Shown here in pieces: positions 11,100-22,452 of a DNA stretch of 64,000 nucleotides. Source of the stretch: Carettochelys insculpta (lineage: Eukaryota; Chordata; Testudines; Carettochelyidae). Under the pieces are notes generated by a model. It searched no databases and was not told the origin of the DNA. It saw only the letters and a program-made list of their open reading frames with translations. A program made the position numbers and the translations under genes. Position 1 is the stretch's first letter. Each line of letters opens with the position of its first letter. The stretch lies in the NCBI RefSeq assembly GCF_033958435.1, contig NC_134138.1, positions 11,358,001-11,422,000 on the forward strand, given 5' to 3'.

Positions 11100-14000
11100 A
11101 AAGCATTTTCTAGCTTATTCCCCGTACCTGTTCCTACATCTTGGTGCCAAGTATAGAGTTAACAAAGGGAAAATACTTTCAAAAAGTGCAGCACTTTGGA
11201 ACAGAACCCAACAAACCTGTGATTAGAATTGTTATTCTTTTAAAGTGCTACATATCAGCACAAGCAAAGTGGCACCAATTATATCTACTTATGTAAATAA
11301 AGCTAATTGGCGATAACATTAATTACCAGCATAAAACTTTTGCTCATCATTCTGGAGATAGCAGGTATTCATTTGTGAGGATTAATTTATATTTTAATTA
11401 GAAATTTATTTTTTCGGCAGCCTTACCCTGAACAATTAGTAATCCCAAGGAGTTTAAGGATTTTCCTATTTCAACTAAAGATGTTGACTGCAAGAGGCTC
11501 ATTTTGGAACAATCTGTGGCATCTTACGATTCTAGGGAATGGTACTTGTCATCTTTTGATAAAAAGTTTTGAAAAATACTTTGTAGCCCTTACAGCATGA
11601 GTCTGAGCCACCTTCTAATTTAGATCTCATAAAACATTTATATTAAATATTAATTGGCAAGGAAGGCCTCTGCAGAAGTTTGAGAAGATAAAATGATTTA
11701 CGATGTAATGAACTCAGAGTTACCATAAATCAGTCTCACATTTGTTCGCAGCACGGGAAAGTTGCAAGAATAATTCCATGTATAATTAACTTTAAATAAG
11801 ATAAGTGAATCACAGGTTAAATAAATTCCAAATAATGCTTTAATATACTGACAGTAAGTATAGCAAAGGCTTTGAGCTATATGGAAACAATGAGGAGAGA
11901 AAGCTAATTTAGGAAGCATGCATGATTCATATGGAGGCATACCTAAAAAGAGCCAGATTTTAATCTCATTAACACTTTGTAAATCCAGATGATTCCACAG
12001 AAGAGGCTATTTATGGGATTCCTCTTAAACCATTTTGTTTCACGGACGTTTATGGGCTTACTCCAACTTTACACGGGTGTCGCAGACATCAGAATCTAAC
12101 CCCTAATGCTTAGCCTGTTGTGAAGTGGAGAGGAATTTTAATTAAGAGATGGGGACCAAGGAAAGTGAAGATATTGTAACTGAGCAGGTGATATTTTTTA
12201 CTTTTAAGCCTCCGATCCAAAGCCAACTCAGGTTGATAGTGACTCAAAAAGTTTATTCCCAGTTGACATCTACCTAGTGCCTGCTGTCCAAGAGAAACAG
12301 GGAGCTGTGGGTCCTAATTATAAAACAGGGACCAAAGCACCAGCACAAGTGCTTTGTGACGCGTTAACCAGAGCTACTAAGGGATGGTATTCTCAGTCCC
12401 AATATTGAGTTGCCAGCATGCCACATGCTAAGTAAAGAGATCAACTTGCTGGTGTCTCCTTGATCATGGTCCACGGTTTGAACATTCAGTGACAAACACA
12501 CTTGACCAGGTTTATTGACCTCCTAGCATCCCCTAGGCACCCCCAACCAAGAGTGGGCACCCCTTGGAGCCAGTGCTGTAAAACACTTACTAAGAGACAG
12601 TGCCTGTCCTAACCTGCTTAAACAAACAAGGAAGTATTCTTCCCATGTCACAAATGGGCAGTGGAGGCAAAAGAGAGGGTAGGGTCATGCAAGGAGTCTG
12701 TGGAAGTGCTGGGACCTAAATCCAGATCACCTGTGTCTTGGTCTATTGCTTCGACGACAATGTCCTTCTTTCTCTTAGGTACAGGTCATGGGTCCTTGGG
12801 CAAGGGGGCGAGGTGCCCAGCTCCAGGGTGCCAGGAGGGCATGGCCTCAAACAGATGAAGTGCCCCCTGGAGAGTGCCACGCCACATGCCCAACCCCAGG
12901 CACCCCTCAGAGCCACCAGTGTCAATATAAAGTGCCAGGGGTCCAGCCACTGCCACTGCTGTGGAAGTCAGGGCATCCAGGAACCCTAAGCTCTTTTGGA
13001 TCACCAGGCCCCCAGGGCAACTGTCCCCTTTGTCCCTCCCTCTGTCCCTTCAATTGGCGGCCCTGGGTTCAAAAGAAAGGAACAGTCTTGGCCCACTCTG
13101 GCACCAGCTGTTCACAGAACAGAAAAGAGAAACCCTCTGATCATGCAAAAGTCCCAAATAACTTTGCCCTGGATCAAAGGAATCATTTACAACAGCGGGG
13201 GAGAGGGGAAATACCATCACTGTTCTGAGAGTCCCTGCGGGTGTTTTTCCTGGAGCTATCCAATCCCAGGCCCAAGTTATTGATTCCCATTCTATCATCA
13301 CTTGCCTTGGGAGATTCCAGGCTTATCCCCAGCAGAGATTTGTTCCTTCCCCCTTTACATCTCCCACCCCCAATTATTCTCTCTACTGTCTCTTTCCTGC
13401 CCCTGAAATACTCCTACTGATGTTCTGAGGACACATTTTTCATTTAGGCAAACTGTAAATCTTCCAGGTTCTGCCCCAAGCAGCACTGAATTCTTTTCCA
13501 GCTTCTTTGTTGTAGGTTAAGATAGAGTGTGACTCCTGCTTGCAAACTCTTGATAAAATTTCCTCAACAAAGCATTTCTATTAAAAAGAAATAAAAAGAA
13601 TAGGACAGCCATAAATACTTTTCAGCATTTATTTACTTACTGTTTCTTTTCATGAACACTATATCCTGGGGCCATTGAAAATGGTAAATAGGCCGCCTTC
13701 CTTCAAAATTACACTACGCTTAAACCAACTTGCTGCAAGAACAAATCACTCGGCTCGGTGTCAGGTACTATAACTCACTGCTGAATATTTCATGCAGTTG
13801 GGCATTGGGAAGGTTTCAACAACAAATAGCATTTGGCACCTTATTGACTGAATTCTTGGCCCATCTCTTCAGGTGCACCTGGCTGAGCTACAGATACCTG
13901 CTGATCAGCACAAGTTAAAGGCAAACTGAGAGCATTTCGTTCTCTGTGGGAAAGATAGTGATACACGGTATTTTGGAGCAGGGGCGTGAAAGCAAGATGG

Positions 14001-14171
14001 CTGCTTCCTTCACTGATCAAGCATAGGTAAGACACCTGTATGTTCTGGGGGGCTAGTCCAGAATTTTAGGGGCTGGATCCTGCCATAATTGGCATGTTAT
14101 GCAACTGCATTGGTTTTCATTGGCTTCAGAGAGAACACACAGGCTGCAGCTGTGTAACGCGCCCACCTACT
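11100..14171. other. No recognised gene; homeobox-type AT-motif cluster near 11270-11420
   Basis: The left part is AT-rich and includes several TAATTA/CTAATT words near 11280-11405 that could be an old regulatory element. The 12660-13300 part is GC-richer with overlapping short frames that have no recognisable domain. Confidence 0.4.
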
Positions 14172-14298
14172 GGGGGTGGTTCAGTTCCCATGGAGTGGCA
14201 CTTTGACCACGTATGGAGAGAGAGAACGAGTGTGCTCTACAGCCTTAGCTGGGAGCTGCCTTTTGGCTCCCACTGTAGAGGCTTCTGCGCTGAGCTCC
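14172..14298 (+). repeat. Undescribed dispersed repeat, copy 1 (cccatggagtggca family)
   Basis: Shares ggttca, cccatggagtggca, then an agagagaacgagtg stretch, gctgggagctg and gaggcttctgcgctgagctcc with copies at 23800-23960 and 45025-45190. This copy is cut short by the CR1 piece that follows. The family may be a polIII-type SINE, because the longer copies have a B-box-like word. Confidence 0.65.
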
Positions 14299-14304
14299 CG
14301 AATG

Positions 14305-14508
14305 ACTACAGCAGAAAGGGATCTAGGGGTTATAGTGGACCACAAGCTAAATATGAGTCAACAGTGTGATGCTGTTGAAAAAAAAAGCAAATATGATTCT
14401 GGGGTGGTTTAGACAGTACTTGGTCCTGCCATTGGGGCAGGGGGCTGGACTCGATGGCCTCTCAAGGTCCCTTCCAGTCCCAGTGTTCTATGATTCTATG
14501 ATTCTAAT
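14305..14508 (+). mobile_element. CR1 LINE 3' end with internal deletion
   Basis: Starts in CR1 ORF2 coding sequence (gggatctaggggttatagtg) and jumps, after a run of A, to the 3' terminal block (cttggtcctgccattggggc, ggctggactcgatggcctc) with a tctatgattctatgattcta end. It abuts the transposase relic at 14509. Confidence 0.85.
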
Positions 14509-15711
14509 GGGAGCCCTTGGGGGGTCACATACTGGCCAGTGCTGTGTGCTGAGGTATGAATGAGCATGTGCATCCCATCTAGGGCACCAAAACAGTTCAG
14601 GAAGCCAAGTGCAGTGAATCCCATGATGGTGGCATCTGGATCCCCCAGGCAGACGACCCTGTGGAGCAGCATCATAGCAGTGATGGCCCAGATGACCTGC
14701 ACAGGACGGAGGACATGGGCTCTCATGAGGGTGTGGCAGGGAGTTCCTGGTCCCCTGCCCGCTTTCTACCCACCCCCAGCTCCCTCCCCACTCCCTCCCC
14801 ACCCCCACAGCCCCCTCCCCACCTCCTGCCACCAAGGGTCTCCCTTGCCCTGGAGACCCCCTGCCCCCTCCCCACTCCGCGTGTAGTTTGCATGACCAGG
14901 ACATGGTTTATCTTCATGAGTAGGGCCCTGATGGTGGCCTTACCCAACCGAACTGGTGTCCCACGGAGCGGTAGGAGTCTGAGGTGGCCAGCTTTGCCCT
15001 ATGGCTATGGCGACTCGCTTCTCGAGTGGGTGTTCTGGTGCCTGAGTGTGGGGGCGAGCCAGTGGCAAAGCTCATGAAAGGTCTGCCTGCTCATGCGGCA
15101 GGGCTGGATCCATTGGGCACCATCCCACCCTGCTAGCACCAGTCGCTCCCACCAGTCGGTGATGCTGGCGTGGCTCCAGAGGCACTGGGGCACCGCGAGG
15201 GGGAGACAGCAGGGTCCTGGGCGGGGGGACTCCACAGCCCTGGGGGTGCTGCTCAGCCAGCCAAGTAGATGGGGGAGTGGCCACGACAACTGTGCACAAC
15301 AGTGTCAGAACAGTATCCACCATCAATGTGTCCTCAGCCAGCAGCAGCAGCTGGGACTCCATGCCGGTGCACGCTGAGCTCGGCATGGCTGGGCGCAGCG
15401 GGGCAGCACTCAGCTCGTGCAGGTTGGGGGTGTTCAGGAGGTGCCCTTTAAGGGAAAGGCCGGCTGCAGCCTCAGAATGGCTTCTCGGCCATGCGACCCC
15501 CATCCACGGCATTTCCAGCTGCCCTCTTTCAAAAGAGTGCCTGGATCTGTGTGGAAGCTCCCTTTCGAAAGAACACGGTGGTCTTTCGAAAGGGCAGATG
15601 GAAGGTTCGATCCGATCTTTACGTGTGGTCACCATCTTCCCAAAGCCGTGCTTCGGAATGCCCTCTTTCGATTTTCGGCCTTTTGAAAGGTGCTTACATG
15701 TAGACACAGCT
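14509..15711 (-). mobile_element. Truncated second Harbinger-type element
   Basis: The right terminus reads (- strand) AGCTGTGTCTACATGTAAG from 15711. A subterminal region rich in tttcgaaag words and a ccctttaaggg motif (about 15443-15453) follow, then a transposase relic. The left half, including the other terminus and the second gene, is missing and the sequence runs straight into CR1 at 14508. It is related to but clearly different from the 28397 element, so it is another subfamily. Confidence 0.75.
14515..15362 (-). pseudogene. Harbinger transposase relic (N-terminal half)
   Basis: Homologous to the transposase at 30805-32154. The likely start is the ATG at 15362 (MESQLLLLAED), equivalent to the MDPQ start of the other copy. 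WWERLVLAGWDGAQW, MSRQTFHELCHWLAPTLRHQ and, after the intron position, GDPDATIMGFTALGFLNCFGALDG fragments are present. The first catalytic aspartate (GALDG) remains. The rest of the DDE domain is lost at the 14508 junction. Frames change between the N-terminal and WERLV parts. The acceptor (tcctgtgcag on the - strand) survives, but the donor site reads ATAAAC instead of a GTAAG-type site. It keeps CGC (Arg) where the 4.1-kb copy has a TGA stop. Confidence 0.82.
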
Positions 15712-15845
15712 TATGTGTGTAGGTGCTGTATTTTGACATAGCTAAGTGCTATTTTGAAGCGCATTTTTGTGTGTAGGTGTGTTATTTTGGAATAGCTCTT
15801 CTGGACTAGTTTATGTCGAAAGGCTGCTGTGTAGACATACCCTTA
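15712..15845. mobile_element. MITE end fragment
   Basis: Ends gctgtgtagacataccctta, another form of the shared terminus. The internal words tagctaagtgctatttt and gcatttttgtg recur in the 61414-61483 spacer, so both belong to one family. No intact element is seen. Confidence 0.5.
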
Positions 15846-16317
15846 GTGATTTTAAAAAGTATCACCAGTACTCAGACTATACACAGAGGTCAAAAGGTCA
15901 AAATTGGACACTACACCTTGGAAAGGTTGCTGACCCCTGGATTTTCTCTGCTCTCTGCCCGTTAGCTGTTGCTTTAACTCTCTTCTACCTTCTTCCTTTT
16001 GATCACTTCTCCTTAGCCTACCTCCACACCTGACCTCTTCCCTTCTTCCCTCAGTTTTCACCTCTGCTCTGCTGCCCACCACCTTCCATTCTCATTTATC
16101 TGCTGTCCTTCCTGGTGCCCACTATTCCACTTGCCATCACCCCATTGTGCACTCTTTTGGTGTGTTTTACCTCTTTCCCCTAGTCTGCATTCGTCTTGGT
16201 TGCTTCAACCACAAACTCAGGGCCAGGCCTGTCTTAGTGTCCCCCGTCTTGCTTGGTTTTCAGGTACCATGGTAATAAAATTGATTCATATTCTATATTT
16301 ATAGACAGGCAGCTGAT
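15846..16317. other. No recognised feature
   Basis: Pyrimidine-rich sequence with no recognisable gene. Confidence 0.5.
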
Positions 16318-16500
16318 GAACATCATAGATGTTAGAGATGAGACAGCCCTATTAGGCAAAGAGGTCCCATCTTCCGTCAGAGCAGAATAACTCCCTAATA
16401 AACATTCTCCAGAGATTTATACAAGCCTAGCTTTAAATGGGCCAAGTACCAGGTTTTCCAATCTTCCCTGGGGAGGTTATTACGCTGTTAGGATATTTGG
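16318..16500 (-). mobile_element. Probable old CR1 fragment
   Basis: Words such as agccctattaggcaaagaggt, tagctttaaatgggccaagt and ttccctggggaggttatta resemble the reverse complement of a CR1 3' region. Highly diverged. Confidence 0.45.
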
Positions 16501-17197
16501 CCATTTCCTAATTTTGCCTTATTGTCACCTCAATGTACACCAGCTAACAGTCTGTGCTCTTTGGGTTCATAGGATTCATTGTTATTTCTAACCACAATGT
16601 GCTAGGGCTTCAAAGAGGGTGTTGGTGGAAAACCTGCCATCTATCGTTCAGAGAAACGCATACAATGGAGCAAGGAAGGCAAGGGAGCAGACAAGAATTA
16701 ATGTGGAAACACAAAAGAACTGGGGTGGGGGGGCAGAGGGAAGTGGGTTTCAGAGTTCTTTCATGGGTAGCGCACAACCTTCAAATTAATATTTTTAAAA
16801 AGAAAAGATTGTGTTTTTTACCCTTCCCACCTCACCTCAGTTTTAATTATAAAGGAACAATAAAACCAATTACGCTTTCTGAAAAAAACAAAAAGTCCCT
16901 TTTCTCTCATCTGCAGCCTTAATAATCATCTTCCCCTTCGCTTTTCTCTCCTTCATTCAGTGGGATTATGGGATTTTGTCTGAAGTTGCTCTCAGAGGTA
17001 AAGAAAAACATTTTTTTTTTGGTAGAGGATGCTTGATAAAACCCTCTCCCCTCCTTTTTCTTTCCCTTTTTTTGCTTTCATTTGCACTTCTGTACTTTTT
17101 ATTCTCCAGGCTCCCGAGCAGCCCAGAAACAAACCACACCGCATATTAGCCATTCTTCTTGCTGCTTTCTTTGGAGAAGATAGCCATGTACATACAT
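16501..17197. other. No recognised feature
   Basis: AT-rich with A and T runs (for example near 17010). No gene seen. Confidence 0.5.
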
Positions 17198-18080
17198 GAG
17201 GACTAGGGTTGACAGGTGTTTGGCATTTGACTGGAACAGCTGCTCAAACAGTGACCCGGTGTGCTCAGCAGCAGACACCGGGCCACTAAAAGGCACAGTC
17301 AGGCTACAGGAGGCTCCCTGCCTGCTTTGGCTCCATACAGAACCAAAATCAGCTGCAATGACCAGTGATTAGGTGCCAGGGCAGCCAGGGAAGTTCTGCA
17401 TGCTGCTCTGCCCTCAGCCTCAGCTCTGCAGCTCTCATTGGTCAGGAATGGTGACCAATGGGAGCTGCAGGGGTGGTGCCTATGGTGGCAGGCAGTCAGT
17501 GCTATGCAAGCCACCTGGCTGTGCCTTTTTCTGGGAGCTGGACCTGGTGGCTGCTTTTGGGAGCTTCAGGGGGCCAGAGCAAGCAAGGAGCCTTTCTTAG
17601 CCCTGCTACTCTGCTGACTGGGAGACGCATGAAGTAAGTGGCGCCCATTCAGAGACCAAAGCCAATCCAGTCCCTGTATCTCAACTTTCTGCTCCAGGTT
17701 GGAAACCCCTTCCACACCTTACCTGCCTTGCAGACCCTGAACCTAACCCCTGCCCCAGCTCTGGTGCCTTTCCTGCACCCCAAACCCCTCATTCCCTGGC
17801 CCATTCAAGGGCCCACACCTCTAGCCAAAGCCCACACCTCCTCCTGCACCTCCAACCCTCTGCCCCAGCCCTGAGTCCACTCCCACACCCGAATCCCTTG
17901 GCCCCAGCCCTGATGTGCCTTCTGCACCCCAACCCCCTCCCATTCCCCGTCCCAGACCACACCCTGCACCCCCTCCTGGAGCCCTCCCTCTTGTGACCCA
18001 ACACTCTGCCCAGAGCTCAGACCCTCCCTCTGCATCCCAGGCCCCTCCCTCGGAGAGAGGAGGGTATCAATGGAAGCAGG
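17198..18080. repeat. GC-rich hAT-like dispersed repeat
   Basis: Contains a tgacaggtgtttggcatttg start block, a short inverted stretch around gtgaccaatgggagctgc, and a long C-rich tract of degenerate cctgcaccccaaccc units. The same order of blocks occurs at 52420-53010. I associate it with hAT-derived repeats common in turtles. Class assignment is from memory of the blocks, not from termini. Open frames across the C-rich part are composition artefacts. Confidence 0.55.
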
Positions 18081-18317
18081 CGGGATGGATTGAGTGGGGG
18101 CGATGCCTCGGAGAAGGGTTGGGGCACAGACAGGGCCTCGGAAATAAGGCGAGCAAGATGGGCCACAGGTGTTCAGTTTTGTGTGATTGGAAAGACTCTA
18201 GAAGGAATGTTGCCTAGGTCTGCCTGGAAAAAAAGGGACAAAAAGAATAAAAAGGAAAAAAAAACCATGACATTCAACATCGTTTTCCTTCAAAAAACCA
18301 GAGCTAGATTGCACTGG

Positions 18318-19271
18318 CTACAGGGGCGTGCACAAATTCCAGGGGGGCACAAGGTGACCCAGCCCCCCCACATCATTCCCCCACCTGAAGAAAGAGACGG
18401 CCTTTGCTTTCGGCTCTGAGCCCTGCCATTTTACATGGGTGACCTGGCGCAGCCACTATAATAAGCAGGCAGGTGGCGAAGCCCCCCGTGGAGCTAGCTG
18501 CGTCCTGCGAAGACGAGTGAGTGTGGGTTGTGTGGGGGAAGGAGAATGTGGGTTAGATGGGGGTCTGGGGGTGCCTGGCTTGGGTGAGGGGGATGGGGTA
18601 AGAATGGGGGGCTTGTGGTTCCTGGCTCTGTGGGCTGGGAGGTTCTCAGCTGGTCGGCCAGCCTGTGGGACTCGCAACCTGGCAGCTGGCCCCAGCAGTG
18701 CGGGGCTCGAGTGACTCAGGCTGGTGAGTGGGCAGCTGGCCCCAGAAGTTCAGGGCTCGGGCGACTTTGTCTGGCAGGCAGGCGGCTGGCCCCAGCAACA
18801 AGGGGCTGGGATGGGCAGCTCAGGCAGCTGGCCCATGTCTGGGGTGGGTGGCTGGTAGGTGGGCAGCTGGTCCCAGCAGCACAGGGCTCAGGCAGTCAGC
18901 AAGTGGACAGCTGGCTGTCCCGGGTGGCTGGTGGCGGCAGCGTGGGGCTTGGGTGGGTGGGTGGCTCTGGCAGCACAGGTCTCAGGAGGGCAGGTGGCTG
19001 TCGTGGTCAGCTCTGATGCCAAGCATGGGGCTCAGGCAGCTGGTCAGCTGGGGCTGCACCAGGTACCTTCCAGGGGACAAGAAAAGCTATTTGTGCTTAT
19101 TTTTAAATAACATTTTTACCTCAAGTGTTTGTGTTTACTTTAAATTACAAATTGAATTTTTCATTAACGGGGGGGTTTGATAATGATAAAGAAGATGTGG
19201 GGGGGAGTGAGGGTTTCTCAAAAATCAAAAGGGGGGTGTGATACCAAAAAGTTTGGGAAACCCTGCACTAA
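18318..19271. mobile_element. Probable non-autonomous hAT element carrying a minisatellite
   Basis: The left end caggggcgtgcacaaattcc and right end agtttgggaaaccctg are hAT-like imperfect inverted repeats. No convincing 8-bp duplication is visible. The GC-rich interior includes the minisatellite at 18660-19060. Confidence 0.5.
18660..19060. repeat. Degenerate ~50-bp minisatellite
   Basis: Units built on gcagctggccccagcag, then ggggctcgggcgact or ggggctcaggcag, then a ggcaggtgg-type linker recur about seven times with spacing near 45-80 bp. Three overlapping open frames here are by-products of the low stop density. Confidence 0.75.
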
Positions 19272-19335
19272 AGGGAGGAGTTATGGAAAATTATCTAAAC
19301 ATGGGATGGACTCACAGCTCCTTTGAAATCACTAG

Positions 19336-19758
19336 AGCTATGTCTACACTAGAGAATTTTGCCAACAGAACGCCAGTTTTGTAGACAAAACTTGCGGAGA
19401 ATTCACACTAGAAACATGTGCTGTCAACAGGAACTGCACAGAACATGGCACTGTTGTCAACAGCCTTCTGCCTCTCCCTCATGGGCAGAACTCCTTTCTT
19501 GACAGTATCTGTCAACAAAAAAGCAATGTGGATGCTCCGGGCGAGTCCTCTGTGACACAGTCACCAGGCAGCCCTGTCTGCTGTGCTGCTGTTCTGTCAA
19601 GAAAACGGCCGGGCAGTCCGGCTGCTCTCTGTCGACAGAGTGTATCAGCAGAGCAATCCACTTTGGTGTGTGGTTGCAAACTATTGACAGAAATTTTATT
19701 GGCAGATATAGTCCAACAGTAACTTTTGTCGACAGATCGCTGTAATGTAGACATAGCG
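19336..19758. mobile_element. MITE of the ttgtcgacag family, copy 1
   Basis: Starts agctatgtctacactagag and ends cgctgtaatgtagacatagc. Internal words (ttttgtagacaaaactt, tgtcaacag, gccaggcagccctgtctgc, gcagtccggctgctct) are shared with 19863-20995 and 48429-48870. Flanking trinucleotides (tag/ttg) do not match well. Confidence 0.8.
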
Positions 19759-19862
19759 TTGGAGTTTTACCGCTGACTTCAACAAAGCCAGTGTTTCACT
19801 TATGAAATCCCACAGGGTCTGAGGTCAAATGAGTTCCTCTATATTTACATCAGACATTCTCA

Positions 19863-20995
19863 GGCTATGTCTACACCAGAAGGGTTTGTCAGCAAAATGG
19901 TCATTTTGCTGACAAAACCCATGGAGCATCCAGTTTCCCAAGGTGTTCTGTTGACAATAAATGGACAGCATGCAGCACTTTTGTTGACAGCTGTACCCTG
20001 CTCACCATGGCTACGTCTACACGTGCACCCAACTTCGAAATAGTTTATTTCGATGTTGCGACATCGAAATAGGCTATTTCGATGAATAACGTCTACACGT
20101 CCTCCAGGGCTGGCAACGTCGATGTTCAACTTCGACGTTGCTCAGCCCAACATCGAAATAGGAACAGCGAGGGAACGTCTACACGCCAAAGTAGCACACA
20201 TCGAAATAAGGGAGCCAGGCACAGCTGCAGACAGGGTCACGGGGCGGACTCAACAGCAAGTCGCTCCCTTAAAGGGCCCCTCCCAGACACACTTTCATTA
20301 AACAGTGCAAGATACACAGAGCCAACAACTAGTTGCAGACCCTGTATATGCAGCAAGGACCCCCAGCTGCAGCAGCAGCAGCCAGAAGCCCTGGGCTAAG
20401 GGCTGCTGCCCACGGTGACCACAGAGCCCCGCAAGGGCTGGAGAGAGAGTATCTCTCAACCCCCCAGCTGATGGCCGCCATGGAGGACCCAGCAATTTCG
20501 ATGTTGCGGGACGCGGATCGTCTACACTGTCCCTACTTCGACGTTGAACGTCGAAGTAGGGCGCTATTCCTATCTCCTCATGAGGTTAGCGACTTCGACG
20601 TCTCGCCGCCTAACGTCGAAGTTAACTTCGAAATAGCGCCCGACGCGTGTAGACGTGACGGGCGCTATTTCGAAGTTGGTGCCGCTACTTCGAAGTAGCG
20701 TGCACGTGTAGACGCAGCCCATGAGCGATAACGCCTCTGTCAACAGAGAGCCAATCTGGATGTTGTGGCAGGCCCTCCATCAACAGCTCAGGTTTCCAGG
20801 ACACTGGGAAGCCCTGTCTGCAGTGCTGCTGGTTGGCCATTTTGACAAGAAAGTGACCAGGCAGTCCGGCTACTCTTGCTCAATAGAATTGATCGCTCTT
20901 GGCAGTTTGGCCATGATCTGTCGACAGAAGTTTTGTCGGAAGATATCTTCTGACAAAAACTTGTATTGGCAAATCACTGTAATCTAGACATAGCC
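19863..20995. mobile_element. MITE of the ttgtcgacag family, copy 2, with nested Harbinger MITE
   Basis: The outer ends ggctatgtctacacc and tctagacatagcc surround an interior split by the 711-bp element at 20009-20719. The inverted match extends outward (ctcaggctatgtct / agacatagcctgag). Excluding the nested element and its extra CAT, the outer MITE is about 420 bp, like copy 1. Confidence 0.82.
20009..20719 (-). mobile_element. 711-bp Harbinger MITE nested in another MITE
   Basis: Flanked by CAT at 20006-20008 and 20720-20722. Inverted relative to the 28397 element. Clean termini (GGCTACGTCTACACGTG) and the palindrome ccctacttcgacgtt / aacgtcgaagtaggg at 20531-20561 are intact, suggesting a fairly young copy. 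Confidence 0.95.
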
Positions 20996-21150
20996 TGAGC
21001 CTTTAAGACTGGGAGGGACCTTTATGATCATCTCTTGCATAATAGAAGCCACACACTTTTACCCAGTGAGTCCCGCAGGAAACCTTTAACTTCTGCTTGA
21101 GACTATCTTTCAGAGAGATTCCCAGTCTCGATTTTAAAATACCAAGTAAT
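20996..21150 (-). mobile_element. CR1 3' end fragment
   Basis: The stretches ttaagactgggagggacctt and tatgatcatctcttgcataa match the reverse complement of a common CR1 3' terminus. Diverged and short. Confidence 0.6.
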
Positions 21151-21735
21151 AGAGAAGTTTCCACTCACTATAGAATTCTGTGTCGCATCTGAGTTACAGC
21201 GTACTTTACTGAACACAACATGAGTTTCGTTAAGGGCTGTGCCTTCTGTATCATTTCCGTGCACTGCAGTTTGAGGAAACAATATTTATTAATCATACAA
21301 ATATTAACGATACTATGTCTCTTCAATGCCTACTTTCATCCAGGGATCTCAAAGTACTTTGCAAATGTCAGTTGAGGTTCACAACACGTTTGAGATCAGG
21401 GGTAAGTATGGAGCACAGGTGCCACAACTGAAAGGCAGACACCTCTGGAGAGGACAGCAGAGACTGTTTAACAGTGCATGCTACTGTACAGCAATTTAAG
21501 GCAGCCTTTTGAAGGCAGGATGGCATAAGCATACACTGTGCATCCATTTTGAACTGCATCAGGGCAGGATTCCTCACCCATTTAAATGATTTGCAAAGCC
21601 AGGTCCTAGACAGATATACAAAGATCAGCCACGAATATGGTGCTGAAATCTTGTCCCAGAACAGGAGACAAATAAGAGTTGAGGTTCACAGCAGCATCTG
21701 GGCTGACTTCACATTTGAGAAGACGGAAATCACAC
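21151..21735. other. No recognised feature
   Basis: No gene or clear repeat end seen. Confidence 0.5.
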
Positions 21736-21738
21736 AAG

Positions 21739-22449
21739 AGCTGTGTCTACACGTGCACGCTACTTCGAAGTAGGGGCACTAACTTCGAAATAGCGCCCGT
21801 CGCGGCTACACGCGTCGGGCGCTATTTCGAAGTTAACTTCGACGTTAGGCGGCGAGACGTCGAAGTCGCTAACCTCATGAGGGGATCAGAATAGCGCCCT
21901 ACTTCGACGTTCAACATCGAAGTAGGGACCGTGTAGACGATCCGCGTCCCGCAACGTCGAAATTGCCGGGTCCTCCATGGTGGCCATCAGCTGGGAGGTT
22001 GAGAGATGCTCTCTCTCCAGCCCCTGCGGGGCTCTATGGTCACCGTGGGCAGCAGCCCTTAGCCCAGGGCTTCTGGCTGCTGCTGCGGCAGCTGGGGATC
22101 CATGCTGCAGGCACAGGGTCTGCAACCAGTTGTCGGCTCTGTGGATCTTGTGTTGTTTAGTGCAACTGTGTCTGGGAGGGGCCCTTTAAGGGAGTGGCTT
22201 GCTGTTGAGTCCGCCCTGTGACCCTGTCTGCAGCTGTGCCTGGCACCCTTATTTCGATGTGTGCTACTTTGGCGTGTAGACGTACCCTTGCAGCGCCTAT
22301 TTCGATGTGGTGCCGCGCAACGTCGAAGTTGAACATCGACGTTGCCAGCCCTGGAGGACGTGTAGACGTTATTCATCGAAATAGCCTATTTCGATGTTGC
22401 TACATCGAAATAAGCTATTTCGATGTTGGCTTCACGTGTAGACGTAGCC
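21739..22449 (+). mobile_element. 711-bp Harbinger MITE
   Basis: Flanked by AAG at 21736-21738 and 22450-22452. Same orientation as the 28397 element. The left terminus is slightly mutated (AGCTGTGTCTACACGTG). It retains the - strand transposase start codon, short CAG tract and ccctttaaggg motif. Confidence 0.94.
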
Positions 22450-22452
22450 AAG

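Noticed and set aside
12660..13301. Overlapping frames on both strands, up to 146 codons, as a possible host exon
   Set aside because: No domain, no convincing splice sites, and mirrored frames on both strands indicate GC-rich non-coding DNA.
18615..19180. Three overlapping long frames rich in Gly, Trp, Ala and Gln
   Set aside because: They follow the ~50-bp minisatellite in all three frames. This is composition, not protein coding.
19863..20995. A 3-bp duplication tca/tga for the outer MITE
   Set aside because: The flanks are inverted, not direct, repeats, so they are better read as an extension of the terminal inverted repeat.
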